Assembly (NCBI RefSeq): GCF_900104485.1 | Contig: NZ_FMXQ01000011.1 | Location: forward strand, 109,197-173,196 | Direction of reading: 5' to 3' | Source: Bauldia litoralis | Lineage (GTDB): Bacteria > Pseudomonadota > Alphaproteobacteria > Rhizobiales > Kaistiaceae | Length of the DNA stretch: 64,000 nt | In this document: one piece after another, positions 1 through 8,197 of the stretch | Numbering within the stretch: the first letter of the stretch is position 1 | How the letters are laid out: every line of letters begins with the position of its first letter | The notes under the pieces: generated by a model | What the model was told of the DNA's origin: nothing | The model's input: the letters and a program-made list of their open reading frames with translations, nothing else | Database searches by the model: none | Position numbers and translations under genes: made by a program

Positions 1-177
1 CGAAAAAGGATGCTCGCACAGGTGTCGGCACCAGATCAAGCAACGCCGTCAAAGCCTTGTCGCTCCTGTCAAGAAACCAGCCAACAGTGTCAAGCCGACC
101 GGGCCCGGCCCGCCTAGTTTGCGGGTCGGATCGTTGCGTGGCCGCTGTTGGCCCCGGCCACGATGGAAGCACTGTTC

Positions 178-1767
178 ATGCCAACCGCCATCAATGAAAC
201 CGACGCCGGCGGGACGCTCCACCAGACGGCGCAGATGATCGAGAAGGCGCGCTGGGCCGCCGCCTCCTTCGCCACCTATCCGCGCGACACGGTGCTGTCG
301 ATCGTCGAGGCGATGGCCAGGGCCGCCGCCGCCGAGGCGCGCCGCTATGCCGACTGGGCGGTCGAGGAAAGCGGCTTCGGCAATGCCGACCACAAGGAGA
401 TCAAGAACCGGCTCTGCTCGACCGGGCTCTTCGAGCATTACAAAGACCAGAATTTCACCGATTTCCGCGCCGATCCGGCCACCAAGACCGTCGCGATCCC
501 CAAGCCGGCCGGCGTCATCTTCGCCCTGACGCCGTCGACCAACCCGGTCTGCTCGGTCTTCTACAAGGCGATCCTCGCCCTCCTCACCCGCAACGCGATC
601 CTCATCAGCCCCCACCCGGCCGCCAAGGCCTGCGGTGTCGATGCGGCCCGGCTGCTCGCGCGGACGGCGGAGGCGGCAGGCGCGCCGGACGGCATCATCC
701 AGGTCATTCCCGAGCCGACCATGCCGCTGATCAATTCGGTAATGACCTCCGACCGCATCAACCTGATCCTCGCCACCGGTGGCTCACCGGTCGTGCGCGC
801 TGCCTATAGTTCGGGCAATCCGGCGATCGGCGTCGGCCCGGGCAACAACCCGGCCTATGTCGACGAGACCGCCGATGTCGCCCGCGCGGCGAAGCAGATC
901 GCCGAGTCCAAGGCTTTCGACAATTCGATCCTCTGCACGAACGAGTCGGCGGTCATCGCCCATGCGGCGATCGCCGGGCGCCTCGCCCAGGAGATGAAGC
1001 GGCAGGGCTGCCACCTGATCTCTGCCGACGATCGCGACCGGCTGGCCGAACACCTCTTCCCCGGCGGCAAGTTCAACATCTCGCTGCTCGGCAAGCCGGC
1101 AACGACAATTGCAGAAAGCGCCGGCATCCGTGTGCCGCGCGACACCCGCGTCCTGCTCGTGCCGCTGGAGCGGATCGGCGACGACTATCCGCTGAGCCGC
1201 GAGAAGCTCTGCCCGGTCCTCGGTTTCTATGAAGTTGCCGACCGCGAGGCGGGGCTGTCCGCCTGCCGCGCCATGATCCGCAATCGCGGCGCCGGCCACT
1301 CCGCCGCGATCCATGCCGGCGACACGGCGATGATCCTGCGTTTCGCCGCCGAGATGGACGTCATGCGGGTGGTGATCAACGTCGGCTGCTCGACCGGCGC
1401 CGCCGGCTTCGACACCTTCCTCGGGCCCACCATGACCGTCGGCACCGGCTTCCACGGCCGCTCCTCGATCGGCGAGAATATCGGCCCGCAGCACCTCGTC
1501 CAGTGGACCAGGATCGCCTACAACAGCGCCGACGACATCCCCTTCGGCGATTTCACCGGCCTCAGCCTGCCGGAACCGGCTACCCGGCCGCGCCTGCCCC
1601 AGGGCAAGATCGACTATTCCTTCGACTGGGTCGGCGGACGGCCGTCCCGCCCGGGCAATGCTGCGCCGGCCGATGCGTTCGAGCCCGCCGATGCCGACGC
1701 GTTGCGCGCCGAAATTCGCCAGCTCATCCTCGAGGAAATGCGCGCCATGCAGCAAGAGCGGCAGTAA
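178..1767 (+). CDS. CoA-acylating aldehyde dehydrogenase, microcompartment type (PduP-like)
   Basis: It probably oxidises an aldehyde (propionaldehyde in this context) to acyl-CoA with NAD+ and CoA inside the microcompartment lumen. The 529-residue protein is an aldehyde dehydrogenase of the PduP/EutE class; the catalytic Cys lies in FDNSILCTNES (about Cys253). The last 25 residues (ADALRAEIRQLILEEM region) form an amphipathic helix after a Pro/Ala-rich linker, the layout of a BMC encapsulation peptide. I chose the ATG at 178 because GGAAG lies 8 nt upstream; in-frame starts at 148 (TTG) and 163 lack a good ribosome site. It is the first gene of the shell operon, 9 nt before the first BMC-T gene. 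Family is clear; the exact aldehyde is inferred from the neighbours. Confidence 0.92.
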   Translation: MPTAINETDAGGTLHQTAQMIEKARWAAASFATYPRDTVLSIVEAMARAAAAEARRYADWAVEESGFGNADHKEIKNRLCSTGLFEHYKDQNFTDFRADPATKTVAIPKPAGVIFALTPSTNPVCSVFYKAILALLTRNAILISPHPAAKACGVDAARLLARTAEAAGAPDGIIQVIPEPTMPLINSVMTSDRINLILATGGSPVVRAAYSSGNPAIGVGPGNNPAYVDETADVARAAKQIAESKAFDNSILCTNESAVIAHAAIAGRLAQEMKRQGCHLISADDRDRLAEHLFPGGKFNISLLGKPATTIAESAGIRVPRDTRVLLVPLERIGDDYPLSREKLCPVLGFYEVADREAGLSACRAMIRNRGAGHSAAIHAGDTAMILRFAAEMDVMRVVINVGCSTGAAGFDTFLGPTMTVGTGFHGRSSIGENIGPQHLVQWTRIAYNSADDIPFGDFTGLSLPEPATRPRLPQGKIDYSFDWVGGRPSRPGNAAPADAFEPADADALRAEIRQLILEEMRAMQQERQ

Positions 1768-1776
1768 GGCGCGACC

Positions 1777-2382
1777 ATGGCGACGATCCGCTCCTACATC
1801 TTCATCGACCAGCTTCAGCCGAAGACGATGTGCTACCTCGGCACCTTCAGCCGGGGTTTCCTGCCACGGGTCAACATGGCGGCGCTGGTCGTCGAGGTCG
1901 CGCCGGGCCTCGAGATTGAGAACATCACCGACATCGCGGTCAAGAATGTCGACGTCAAGCCGGGCCTGCTCGTCGTCGAGCGGCAATACGGCTACCTTGA
2001 GCTCCATGCCAAATCGACGTCGTCGGTGAAGGCTGCGGGCGAGGCGATCCTCGACTATCTCGGCGCCACGGAAGCCGACGCGATGCGTCCGGAGATTCTT
2101 GCCTCGCGCATCGTCAAGCGGATCGACAACTACCATGCCTTCCTGATCAACCGGAACAAGGCCGGCTCGATGATCCTGCCGGGCGAGTCGCTCTTCGTCC
2201 TCGAGATGCAGCCGGCCTCCTACGCGATCCTGTGCGCCAACGAGGCTGAGAAGGCGGCCGACATCAAGGTCGTCGACTACCGGATGATGGGCGCCACCGG
2301 CCGCGTCTACCTGTCCGGCGAGGAAAGCAGCATTCGCGCCGCCGCATCGGCGGCCGAGCAGACACTCCTGATGAGGCAATAG
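1777..2382 (+). CDS. Trimeric tandem-domain shell protein (BMC-T), copy 1
   Basis: Shell facet protein of a bacterial microcompartment. The 201 residues hold two BMC domains, about residues 5-95 and 100-200; the first ends in the block VERQYGYLELH, also present in the second BMC-T of this locus (3710-4339). Tandem-domain proteins of this kind form trimers that fill hexamer positions and often carry a larger, gated central pore. Start ATG 1777 is preceded by an AAGG ribosome site. The gene lies between the aldehyde dehydrogenase and the small unknown protein, in the same operon. The shell family is certain; pore selectivity cannot be read from sequence. Confidence 0.93.
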   Translation: MATIRSYIFIDQLQPKTMCYLGTFSRGFLPRVNMAALVVEVAPGLEIENITDIAVKNVDVKPGLLVVERQYGYLELHAKSTSSVKAAGEAILDYLGATEADAMRPEILASRIVKRIDNYHAFLINRNKAGSMILPGESLFVLEMQPASYAILCANEAEKAADIKVVDYRMMGATGRVYLSGEESSIRAAASAAEQTLLMRQ

Positions 2383-2385
2383 GCA

Positions 2386-2877
2386 ATGGCGGCAGGTTTC
2401 GACCGCGAGGAGCTTCGGGCGCTGGTCCGCCAGGCGCTGAAGGAATCGCTCGGCGCGGCCACCCCGCCGGTCGCCGCCGGCGGTGGGCTGGCCGGCGAAC
2501 TGCGCGCAGCAGCCGGCCGTGGCAAACCCGCGACCGTTTCCGTCGCCGCCGGTTCGGGCGCCGACCTAGGCGATTTCGCCCGCGCCATCCTCGAAGCCTG
2601 CGAAGACACAACGGTGAAGGCGGCGATCGTTGCCGGCGACATTCGTTTCGAGCCGACCCGGCCCGCGCAGCAGACGAGCGCCGCCGCGGTGACGAAGCCC
2701 GCGACGCCGACGGGCGGCACTTTCGAACTGGCGTCGGGAATTCTCGGCGAGGCCAAGATCGTCGAGATATCGCGGAACCATCGGAAGATCCTGGTCGGCA
2801 GCGATGTCGTGCTGACCCCGCTGGCGCGCGACAAGGCGCGTGAGATGAAAGTCGAACTCGTGAGGCAGAAGCCATGA
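2386..2877 (+). CDS. Microcompartment-associated protein of unknown function
   Basis: A 163-residue protein I cannot place in a named enzyme family. It starts with an amphipathic helix (FDREELRALVRQALKESL) followed by an Ala/Gly/Pro-rich linker, the arrangement of an N-terminal encapsulation peptide. The middle (about 45-90) looks like a small alpha/beta domain, a second low-complexity linker follows (about 90-105), and the C-terminus holds VLTPLARDKAREM, a helix-forming block. It sits 3 nt after a BMC-T stop and overlaps the BMC-P start by 4 nt, so it is translationally coupled to shell genes. It may be a lumen cargo protein or a scaffold linking cargo to shell; that role is inference only. 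Confidence 0.8.
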   Translation: MAAGFDREELRALVRQALKESLGAATPPVAAGGGLAGELRAAAGRGKPATVSVAAGSGADLGDFARAILEACEDTTVKAAIVAGDIRFEPTRPAQQTSAAAVTKPATPTGGTFELASGILGEAKIVEISRNHRKILVGSDVVLTPLARDKAREMKVELVRQKP

Positions 2878-3149
2878 AAACCGGAATGGTGATCGGCAAG
2901 GTCTGGGCGACCAAGCGGCTCGACGAACTGCCGGGCGGCGCCCTTCTCGAAATCGCGCTGGAGGAGAATGACGGCCTCGGCGAACACCTCGTCGCCTATG
3001 ACCCCCTCGGCGCCGGCGACGGCGAGCGCGTGCTCGTCACGCAGGGCTCGGTGGCGCGGGGCTGGTTCAAGGACGGCAAGGTCGTCATCGACGCGCTGGT
3101 GATCGGCATTCTCGACCAGCCGCGCACACCGCCGAAGAAGACGAGATAG
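2874..3149 (+). CDS. Pentameric vertex shell protein (BMC-P, EutN/CcmL family)
   Basis: Caps the vertices of the icosahedral shell as a pentamer. The 91-residue length and the N-terminal pattern GMVIGKVWATKR, then a central VAYDPLGAGDGERVLVTQGS and a C-terminal DALVIGILD, are typical of the EutN/CcmL/PduN family. Its ATG overlaps the stop of the preceding gene (ATGA), so expression is coupled. It is the only BMC-P gene in the window, so the locus has the minimum one vertex protein needed to close a shell. Confidence 0.95.
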   Translation: MKTGMVIGKVWATKRLDELPGGALLEIALEENDGLGEHLVAYDPLGAGDGERVLVTQGSVARGWFKDGKVVIDALVIGILDQPRTPPKKTR

Positions 3150-3218
3150 AGATCCACTCGGGACGGGTGATCTCACCCTCCCCGGAGAGAACGAAGAAGT
3201 CAGGCAAGGAGAACAGTC

Positions 3219-3494
3219 ATGTCGAATGCAATCGGGTTCGTTGAAACCAAGGGCTATGTCGCGGCCTTCGCCGCGGCCGACGCCATGGTCAAGGCCGCCA
3301 ACGTCACCATCATCGGCCGCGAGCAGGTCGGCGCCGGCCTCGTCTCGGTGCTGGTCCAGGGCGATGTCGGTGCGGTCAAGGCCGCGACCGAGGCGGGTGC
3401 CGAGGCGGCCGGCCATGTCGGCACCGTGGTGTCGGTCCACGTTATCCCGCGGCCGCATGCCGACGTCATCAAGCAGTTCGGCATTCCGAAGTAA
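3219..3494 (+). CDS. Hexameric shell protein (BMC-H, PduA/EutM-like)
   Basis: Main facet protein of the shell, forming hexamers with a small central pore. The 91-residue protein starts [20 protein letters not shown] and ends in the usual VIPRPHADV segment, both hallmarks of the single BMC-domain family. A strong AAGGAGAAC ribosome site precedes ATG 3219, as expected for the most abundant shell component. It follows BMC-P by 69 nt in the same operon. It is the only BMC-H here, whereas most loci carry two or more; the two BMC-T proteins presumably supply the rest of the facets. Confidence 0.96.
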   Translation: MSNAIGFVETKGYVAAFAAADAMVKAANVTIIGREQVGAGLVSVLVQGDVGAVKAATEAGAEAAGHVGTVVSVHVIPRPHADVIKQFGIPK

Positions 3495-3542
3495 GGCTTT
3501 GATCCCGGCCTTTCACACGGGCGGCGCCTTCATTCCCCCCGC

Positions 3543-3622
3543 TTGTTCCCGCGCAAGCGGGAATCCGGCTTCTGAAGGCCGCTTCCCCGACAGTCTGGGT
3601 CCCCGCTTGCGCGGGGATGAGC
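3543..3622. repeat. Inverted pair of short palindromic intergenic repeats
   Basis: Two copies of one palindromic element face each other between the BMC-H and second BMC-T genes: TTCCCGCGCAAGCGGGAA at 3546-3563 and TCCCCGCTTGCGCGGGGA at 3600-3617. Each can form a hairpin and together they can form a larger one. This type of element (a GCTTGCGCGGGGAT core) is dispersed through many alphaproteobacterial genomes. A related element begins at the right edge of the window. Confidence 0.85.
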
Positions 3623-3709
3623 GTCGGCGAGGCAGGTTGGGCCTGCCCTTTCCGGATCGGAACGGCGCGCCCCTCGCCCTTCGGGCCGGAAAACGACTGG
3701 AGCGCCCCG

Positions 3710-4339
3710 GTGGCTGAACTGCGCGTCTATCTCAAGGTCGAGTCGCTGCGACGGCAGTTCGCCGCCTATATGGGCTCGCCGCTGCGCGGGCGCGGCTATA
3801 TCCCGCTGGAGGGCACCCATTCGCTGATCATCGAGATCGCGCCGGCGCTCGCCATCCACCGGGTGATCGACCTGGCGCTGAAGTCGGTGCCGGATGTCGA
3901 GCCCGGCATCCTCTATGTCGAGCGGCAATACGGCATCCTCGAACTGCATTCGCTCGACATGGCGGAGCTCGACGCCGCCGGCCAGGCGATTCTCGACGGC
4001 ATCGGCGCCAAGGCGACCGACCAACTGCGGCCGCAGGTACTCTATACCGATATCGTCGAGTCGGTGACCGACCAGCACGCGGTGATCCTCAACCGCAACC
4101 GCGACGCCTCGATGATCCTGCCGGACGAGTCGCTGCTATTGGTCGAGATGCAGCCCGCCCTCTTCGCCGCCGTCGCCGCCAACGAGGCCGAGCGCGTCGC
4201 CCCCGGCCTGACGCTCGTCGACTGCCAGATGATCGGCGCCTCGGGCCGTATCTTCCTCTCCGGATCGACCGAAGACGCCGAGCGCGCCCGCGATCACATT
4301 CTCAAGACGCTGGAAGCGGTCGAGGGCCGGGAGAAGTAG
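3710..4339 (+). CDS. Trimeric tandem-domain shell protein (BMC-T), copy 2
   Basis: Second tandem BMC-domain shell protein, 209 residues, clearly paralogous to the one at 1777-2382: both have VERQYG-LELH at the end of domain 1, then AVILNRNRDASMILPDESL in domain 2 where copy 1 has FLINRNKAGSMILPGESL. I place the start at GTG 3710, which has GGAG 7 nt upstream. The open frame extends upstream to 3617, but that part lies in palindromic repeat DNA and does not resemble shell protein. The repeat pair before it means it may be transcribed separately from the first five genes or read through. Confidence 0.9.
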   Translation: MAELRVYLKVESLRRQFAAYMGSPLRGRGYIPLEGTHSLIIEIAPALAIHRVIDLALKSVPDVEPGILYVERQYGILELHSLDMAELDAAGQAILDGIGAKATDQLRPQVLYTDIVESVTDQHAVILNRNRDASMILPDESLLLVEMQPALFAAVAANEAERVAPGLTLVDCQMIGASGRIFLSGSTEDAERARDHILKTLEAVEGREK

Positions 4340-4362
4340 GGCTCGCGAACCAGCGTCGCCTG

Positions 4363-4498
4363 CGTCCTTCGAGGCTCCGCTACGCGGAGCACCTCAGGAT
4401 GGCCAGGGAAAGGAAATCCCTGCGGGCCGTCGAACGTCTCGAAAGCCCCCCATCGCCATGCTGAGGTGTGCGCGGAACGCGCGCCTCGAAGCACGCAC
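4363..4498. repeat. Dispersed inverted-repeat element
   Basis: Arms 4363-4400 (CGTCCTTCGAGGC ... CACCTCAGGAT) and 4457-4498 (ATGCTGAGGTG ... GCCTCGAAGCACG) are imperfect reverse complements around a central spacer. The composition matches a family of intergenic repeats widespread in Hyphomicrobiales. It lies just after the shell operon and could act as a transcription end signal. The rest of 4340-4621 shows no gene. Confidence 0.75.
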
Positions 4499-4621
4499 AG
4501 CGGCCACCGCGACAACCCGTCGTGACGACCGATCGGCGGCGCGAGGAGCTTCGTGGCCTGCCATCGTAGGGCTCCTCCCTCCCCGCCCCCGGCTCGCCTC
4601 AGCCAAATCGATGGGACGATC

Positions 4622-5296
4622 CTAGCGCGCTTCCAGCGGAAACGGCGTCGGCTCCCAGACGTCTCGGAGCTTCAGCTTATCGACGGTATAGGCCTCCCAT
4701 TCATGGAGAAGCCGCGCCATGCCGGCGCGGTCGCCGGATGCCAGCAGGGGGCAGAGGACGCCGGTGATGCGCTCGAACTCCTCACGCATGAGCGGCATGG
4801 ACCATCTCGTCCGTCCGGTCGCAAGTTCGGCGCAGGTGGCGCGGGCGGTCTCGAGGTCACCACGGGCGATGTCGACACCGACGGATCGCAACAGGTAGCC
4901 GTCAAACGCAGTCAGAAAGAAGCGGGTTCGATCCGATGCGAAGGCTACGAAGTCGTCGAGCGTCTGGATCGCCCGCAACCTCGGGAGCGCCTGCTCCTCG
5001 ATAGCCGAGAAGAGATCGTCCCGGACGGACGGGTCGTCCCAATACCAAAGTCGGCCGGCCACCGGCGGATGAATCATGGTCGCCCAGTTGAGCGGAACCG
5101 ACTCAGCCGGCTCGCAGAGATAGCCGACCGCCCAGGATGGATTGAACTGGCGGGCCTCGCCCGTTCGTTCGATCAGAACCCCACGAAGCACATGCCGCAC
5201 CGGCTTGACGATGAGCCAACGGCCATTGAGATGCAGATCGTCGTGCCGTTCAAGCAGCGGCGTCAGAAGCTTCGTGACTTGGCGCACTGTCGTCAT
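4622..5296 (-). CDS. Uncharacterised protein of 224 residues
   Basis: I do not recognise the family. The protein is soluble, without signal peptide or membrane segment; it begins MTTVRQVTKLLTPLLERHDD, contains HLNGRWLIVKPVRHVLRGVL, has a helical C-terminal half, and ends KLKLRDVWEPTPFPLEAR. I chose ATG 5296 because GAGG lies 8 nt upstream; the open frame continues to 5362 without a ribosome site. Its last codons are duplicated at nucleotide level in the decayed gene next door (5365-5440). Small helical proteins beside nuclease-like fragments can be immunity proteins, but nothing here proves that. Confidence 0.65.
   Translation of the reverse strand: MTTVRQVTKLLTPLLERHDDLHLNGRWLIVKPVRHVLRGVLIERTGEARQFNPSWAVGYLCEPAESVPLNWATMIHPPVAGRLWYWDDPSVRDDLFSAIEEQALPRLRAIQTLDDFVAFASDRTRFFLTAFDGYLLRSVGVDIARGDLETARATCAELATGRTRWSMPLMREEFERITGVLCPLLASGDRAGMARLLHEWEAYTVDKLKLRDVWEPTPFPLEAR
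4638..4713. repeat. Direct repeat, copy 1 of a 76-bp duplicated gene end
   Basis: This 76-bp stretch, encoding the C-terminal end (minus strand) of the uncharacterised protein, recurs in the same orientation at 5365-5440 with roughly ten substitutions, mostly silent or conservative at protein level (YTVDKLKLRDVWEPTPFPLE versus YTVEKLKLRDIWEPTPFPLE). The pattern suggests an old gene duplication under coding constraint, not a mobile repeat. Confidence 0.85.
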
Positions 5297-5339
5297 AGTG
5301 ACGGCCTCACCTTCGCCCTCCGGTTCGCGGCAGACGCCT

Positions 5340-5769
5340 TCATGAACCCTCGCTCGATTCAAGGGGAAACGGCGTCGGCTCCCAAATGTCGCGGAGCTTC
5401 AGCTTTTCGACGGTATAGGTCTCGCGTTCGTGGAGAAGCCCGGCGAGCTTTACGCGATCGACCTTGCTGAGGCGCTCCTTTTTCAAGAGCTTCCTATCGA
5501 GGTGCAAATCCCGCAGGCGCGGCACCCAGACACCCGCGGCGCGTTCTTGCGTGGCCAGGACATCCGCGGCCTTGTCGAGCTTTCCGTCGGCGAGAAGACG
5601 GAGGACGTCCGGGGCCGCATCTCTTGATCGGCCTGAGTTAGCTTCTGGCGACCGGTCTTTATATTATAGACGAACACCAATCCCTTTCCGACATTCTCCA
5701 GAACATCGATCCGCGAGAGGCCAGTGAGATCGCGCCCGTCGTTTCGGCCTGAGGTAGCGCCAGAGCGTC
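5340..5769 (-). pseudogene. Decayed gene: nuclease-like fragment joined to a duplicated C-terminus
   Basis: Reading the minus strand from about 5769, one frame encodes GRDLTGLSRIDVLENVGKG followed by LVFVYNIKTGRQ. A +1/-1 shift near 5622 is then needed to continue through DAAPDVLRLLADGKLDKAAD to the tail WEPTPFPLES, ending at 5340. The D...E...(N)IK spacing resembles the PD-(D/E)XK nuclease core, with the expected acidic residue before I-K replaced by Asn. No start or N-terminal body is present, because the 3' end of the APH gene directly abuts it. The tail repeats the end of the neighbouring 224-residue protein. A truncated, frameshifted, probably inactive relic; the nuclease assignment is tentative. 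Confidence 0.6.
5365..5440. repeat. Direct repeat, copy 2 of a 76-bp duplicated gene end
   Basis: Second copy of the sequence at 4638-4713, here forming the 3' end of the decayed gene. Both copies are exactly 76 bp from the GGAAACGG to the GAGAAGCC edge, with no indels. Confidence 0.85.
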
Positions 5770-5779
5770 ACCCCGTGCC

Positions 5780-6826
5780 TCAGCCGAACGTGCGGAGATA
5801 GTCCTCGCAGAGCGGCACGGTGGTTGCCGTGTAGGAGACGCCCATCGACTGGGCGAGGTCAGTCTCGGAATGCGAGCCGATCCAGGCGACCAGCAGCATC
5901 CGGCGCAGCATGACGAAGGTCGGGATTTCCGCCTCGTCTTCCGCCGGCAGGTCGAGCACCCGGCGATAACCCTCGACCCAGGCCGCCATCAGCTCAGGCA
6001 CCTGCGGCTCGTGCTCGAAGAAGGAGACGGCGGTCGCCGCGTCGTAGAGGTGCCACGAGAAGCCGGAATCGTCGAAGTCGAGCACCTTCACCGCGTCGCC
6101 GTCGACCAAGAGGTTGGCCAGCCGCATGTCGCAGTGGATCAGGCCGAAGCGGCCCGGCGCCTTGCCGAAGCGCTCCAGCCGCCGGCCGATCAGCCCGACC
6201 GTCTCGGCGAACAGCGCCGTCTTGTCGGTGTCGAGCCCCATGCCGTCGCGCCACGAGCCCCAGTGCGGCGCCGTGCCGAGGCTGGTGTCGAAATCCCAGG
6301 TCAGTCGCTCGAAACCGTCAGGCCGCGTCCAGCCGAGCGAATGGCGATGCATCCGCGCCGTGACCTCGCCGAGGACGCGGAACTTGTCGGTGAGGTGATC
6401 CTTCTCAGACGGCTCCTCGCCGCTCTCCCACTCGAACAGGACGACATGGCGCGGCCGGCGCATCGCCGGATGGGCGACCGACTGGATCAGCTCGCCGTCG
6501 GTCCCCGCCACCGGCACCGGCGTGACGACCACGCCATCGTTACGAAGCGCCTGCAGCCAGGCGAGTTCGGACGCGATCGCGGCGCGCGAGTGATAACCGT
6601 CGCGGTGGACGCGCATCGCCCATCGCCGGCCCGAGCCGGCATCGTCGACCTTGTAGGTGGCGTTTTCCGACAGGTTGATGAGAACCGGGTCCGGCGCCGC
6701 GATGCCGTATTGGGCAAGCGCCGATGTCGCCAGTTCGGCGAGGCAGCGGAGTTGCTCGTCATGGGGCAGCTCGTCGAAAGCGGGCATGATCCGCGGGTCC
6801 GTCCCTCCTGTCGCCGGACGGCTCAC
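5780..6826 (-). CDS. APH-family small-molecule kinase, likely 1-amino-2-propanol kinase
   Basis: Predicted to phosphorylate the hydroxyl of an amino alcohol with ATP. The 348-residue protein has the aminoglycoside-phosphotransferase fold: N-lobe with WAMRVHRDG (the Lys/Arg-type nucleotide strand), catalytic loop LIHCDMRLANLLVDG and metal-binding KVLDFDDSGF. The start codon GTG overlaps the stop of the upstream aminotransferase (GTGA), so the two are coupled. An APH kinase paired with a class III PLP enzyme inside a BMC locus is the signature of the RMM (aminoacetone utilization) microcompartment, where the kinase makes 1-amino-2-propanol O-phosphate. I see no clear encapsulation helix at either end. 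Antibiotic resistance is unlikely given this context. Confidence 0.85.
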   Translation of the reverse strand: MSRPATGGTDPRIMPAFDELPHDEQLRCLAELATSALAQYGIAAPDPVLINLSENATYKVDDAGSGRRWAMRVHRDGYHSRAAIASELAWLQALRNDGVVVTPVPVAGTDGELIQSVAHPAMRRPRHVVLFEWESGEEPSEKDHLTDKFRVLGEVTARMHRHSLGWTRPDGFERLTWDFDTSLGTAPHWGSWRDGMGLDTDKTALFAETVGLIGRRLERFGKAPGRFGLIHCDMRLANLLVDGDAVKVLDFDDSGFSWHLYDAATAVSFFEHEPQVPELMAAWVEGYRRVLDLPAEDEAEIPTFVMLRRMLLVAWIGSHSETDLAQSMGVSYTATTVPLCEDYLRTFG

Positions 6827-8112
6827 GCCGCCTCGCGACGGCCTGAAACGCCCCGCCGTCCCGGCGTGACCAACGCCGCCCGCGCCTGCCCGACAGCCGT
6901 ATCGAGCCGATTCAACACCTCGTCGCAGAGCGTCCGGTCAAGCAGCAGCCCCGGCTTGAACTGCAGCGCACGCGGGTCGAGCGCCGAGTAAATCGCCCAG
7001 ATTCCATTGGCATAGCAGGTCCGCATCACCTCGACGGCGCCCTGCGGATGGTCGAATTCAAGCCCGAGGATCAACCCGCGCTGGCGAATTCCAACAAAGA
7101 AATCAGGATGATGGGCCTGGATGTCGTTGAGCCCCTGGCGAAGATACTGGGAAATGTAATGGCATTGCGACCGGGTTTCGGGCCGCGAGACGATCTCCAT
7201 CACCTTGTGCGCGGCAATACAGCCAAGCTCGGCACCGCCGAAACTCGACATATGCCCCCAACCATCCTCGTTCAGCCAGGATGCTGACTTCTCGTTGGCG
7301 ATGACAACCGCGATCGGATAGATGCCGCCGGAGATTCCCTTGCCGGTGACCAGCATGTCGGGAACCACGTCGTAGGTATCGACACACCACATCTCGCCGG
7401 AGCGCATCAGCCCGGTCTGCACCTCGTCGGCGATGTAGAGCGTGCCGACCTTCTCGCACATCTCCTTGATCGCCTTGAGATATCCGGGGATCGGCATCGG
7501 AAACCCGTAGGTCGCCGGGATCGACTCGATGATGACGCAGGCGGCGTCGCCCTTCATGATCTCCGCTTCCATCGCGTCGAGATCGTTGAAGGGAACCTTG
7601 GTGACCTCGTCCTCGCTGGCTTCCGACAGGAAGAGCTTCGAGAAGCGGTCGTCGCCGACCTTGACCGCGAGCCCGGTGTGGCCGTGATAGCAGCGCTGGA
7701 GGCAGATGATCCGCTTGCGCTGCGTTGCGTGGCGGGCGCTCTTCAGCGCGATGTCGATCGCCTCGCCGCCGCCGGAGGCGAACATCGAGTATTGCAGGCC
7801 CTCGGGCGTGTGTTTCGCCAGCATCTCGGCAAGCTTGGTCCGCATCAGCGCCGGGAAGTGATGGTTGCCCATGTCGAAATGGTCCATTCCCTCCTTTACC
7901 GCGGCGATGACCTCCGGGTTGCGATGGCCGAGGCTGTAGGTGCCGCCGTTGAGATGGAGGTCGATCAGCCGCCGTCCGTCCATGTCGTAGAGGTAGTAGG
8001 CCTCGCGCCGATCAATGACGAGATCGACCCCGACCCGCTGCCATTCCAGCGTCTTGCCGGGATTCCAGTACTGGATCGTCTTGGCGATGAAGTCGTCCTT
8101 GGCCTGGCTCAC
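6823..8112 (-). CDS. Class III PLP enzyme, likely amino-alcohol phosphate phospho-lyase
   Basis: Folds as a class III aminotransferase but in RMM-type microcompartments the homologue eliminates phosphate and ammonia from 1-amino-2-propanol O-phosphate to give propionaldehyde. The 429 residues contain ADEVQTGLMRSGEMW (Asp for the pyridine nitrogen, about 229) and LVTGKGISGGIYP, with the PLP Lys at about 258, plus the GGGEAIDIALKSAR phosphate-binding region. It is the first gene of a two-gene operon with the APH kinase. The phospho-lyase role, as opposed to transamination, is inferred from that coupling and from the BMC setting. Confidence 0.88.
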   Translation of the reverse strand: MSQAKDDFIAKTIQYWNPGKTLEWQRVGVDLVIDRREAYYLYDMDGRRLIDLHLNGGTYSLGHRNPEVIAAVKEGMDHFDMGNHHFPALMRTKLAEMLAKHTPEGLQYSMFASGGGEAIDIALKSARHATQRKRIICLQRCYHGHTGLAVKVGDDRFSKLFLSEASEDEVTKVPFNDLDAMEAEIMKGDAACVIIESIPATYGFPMPIPGYLKAIKEMCEKVGTLYIADEVQTGLMRSGEMWCVDTYDVVPDMLVTGKGISGGIYPIAVVIANEKSASWLNEDGWGHMSSFGGAELGCIAAHKVMEIVSRPETRSQCHYISQYLRQGLNDIQAHHPDFFVGIRQRGLILGLEFDHPQGAVEVMRTCYANGIWAIYSALDPRALQFKPGLLLDRTLCDEVLNRLDTAVGQARAALVTPGRRGVSGRREAA

Positions 8113-8197
8113 GACGCCATCTCCTGTGGGGTTCGGTATGCGCCAGAACGGGCGCTTGGCGGTCCATCCGACACTAGGCCCGCCTCCCCGCCCCGAC

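Noticed and set aside
784..2379. A 531-codon open frame on the minus strand opposite the aldehyde dehydrogenase and BMC-T genes
   Set aside because: It is rich in Arg, Gly, Asp and His runs, has no recognisable family, and lies wholly over two well-supported genes. Long antisense frames are expected at this GC content.
178..4339. Ethanolamine (Eut) or propanediol (Pdu) microcompartment
   Set aside because: No ethanolamine ammonia-lyase, diol dehydratase, glycyl-radical enzyme or reactivase is present; the enzyme set is RMM-like.
5780..6826. APH-family gene as an aminoglycoside-resistance determinant
   Set aside because: It overlaps a class III PLP enzyme gene in a microcompartment locus, which fits an amino-alcohol kinase better.
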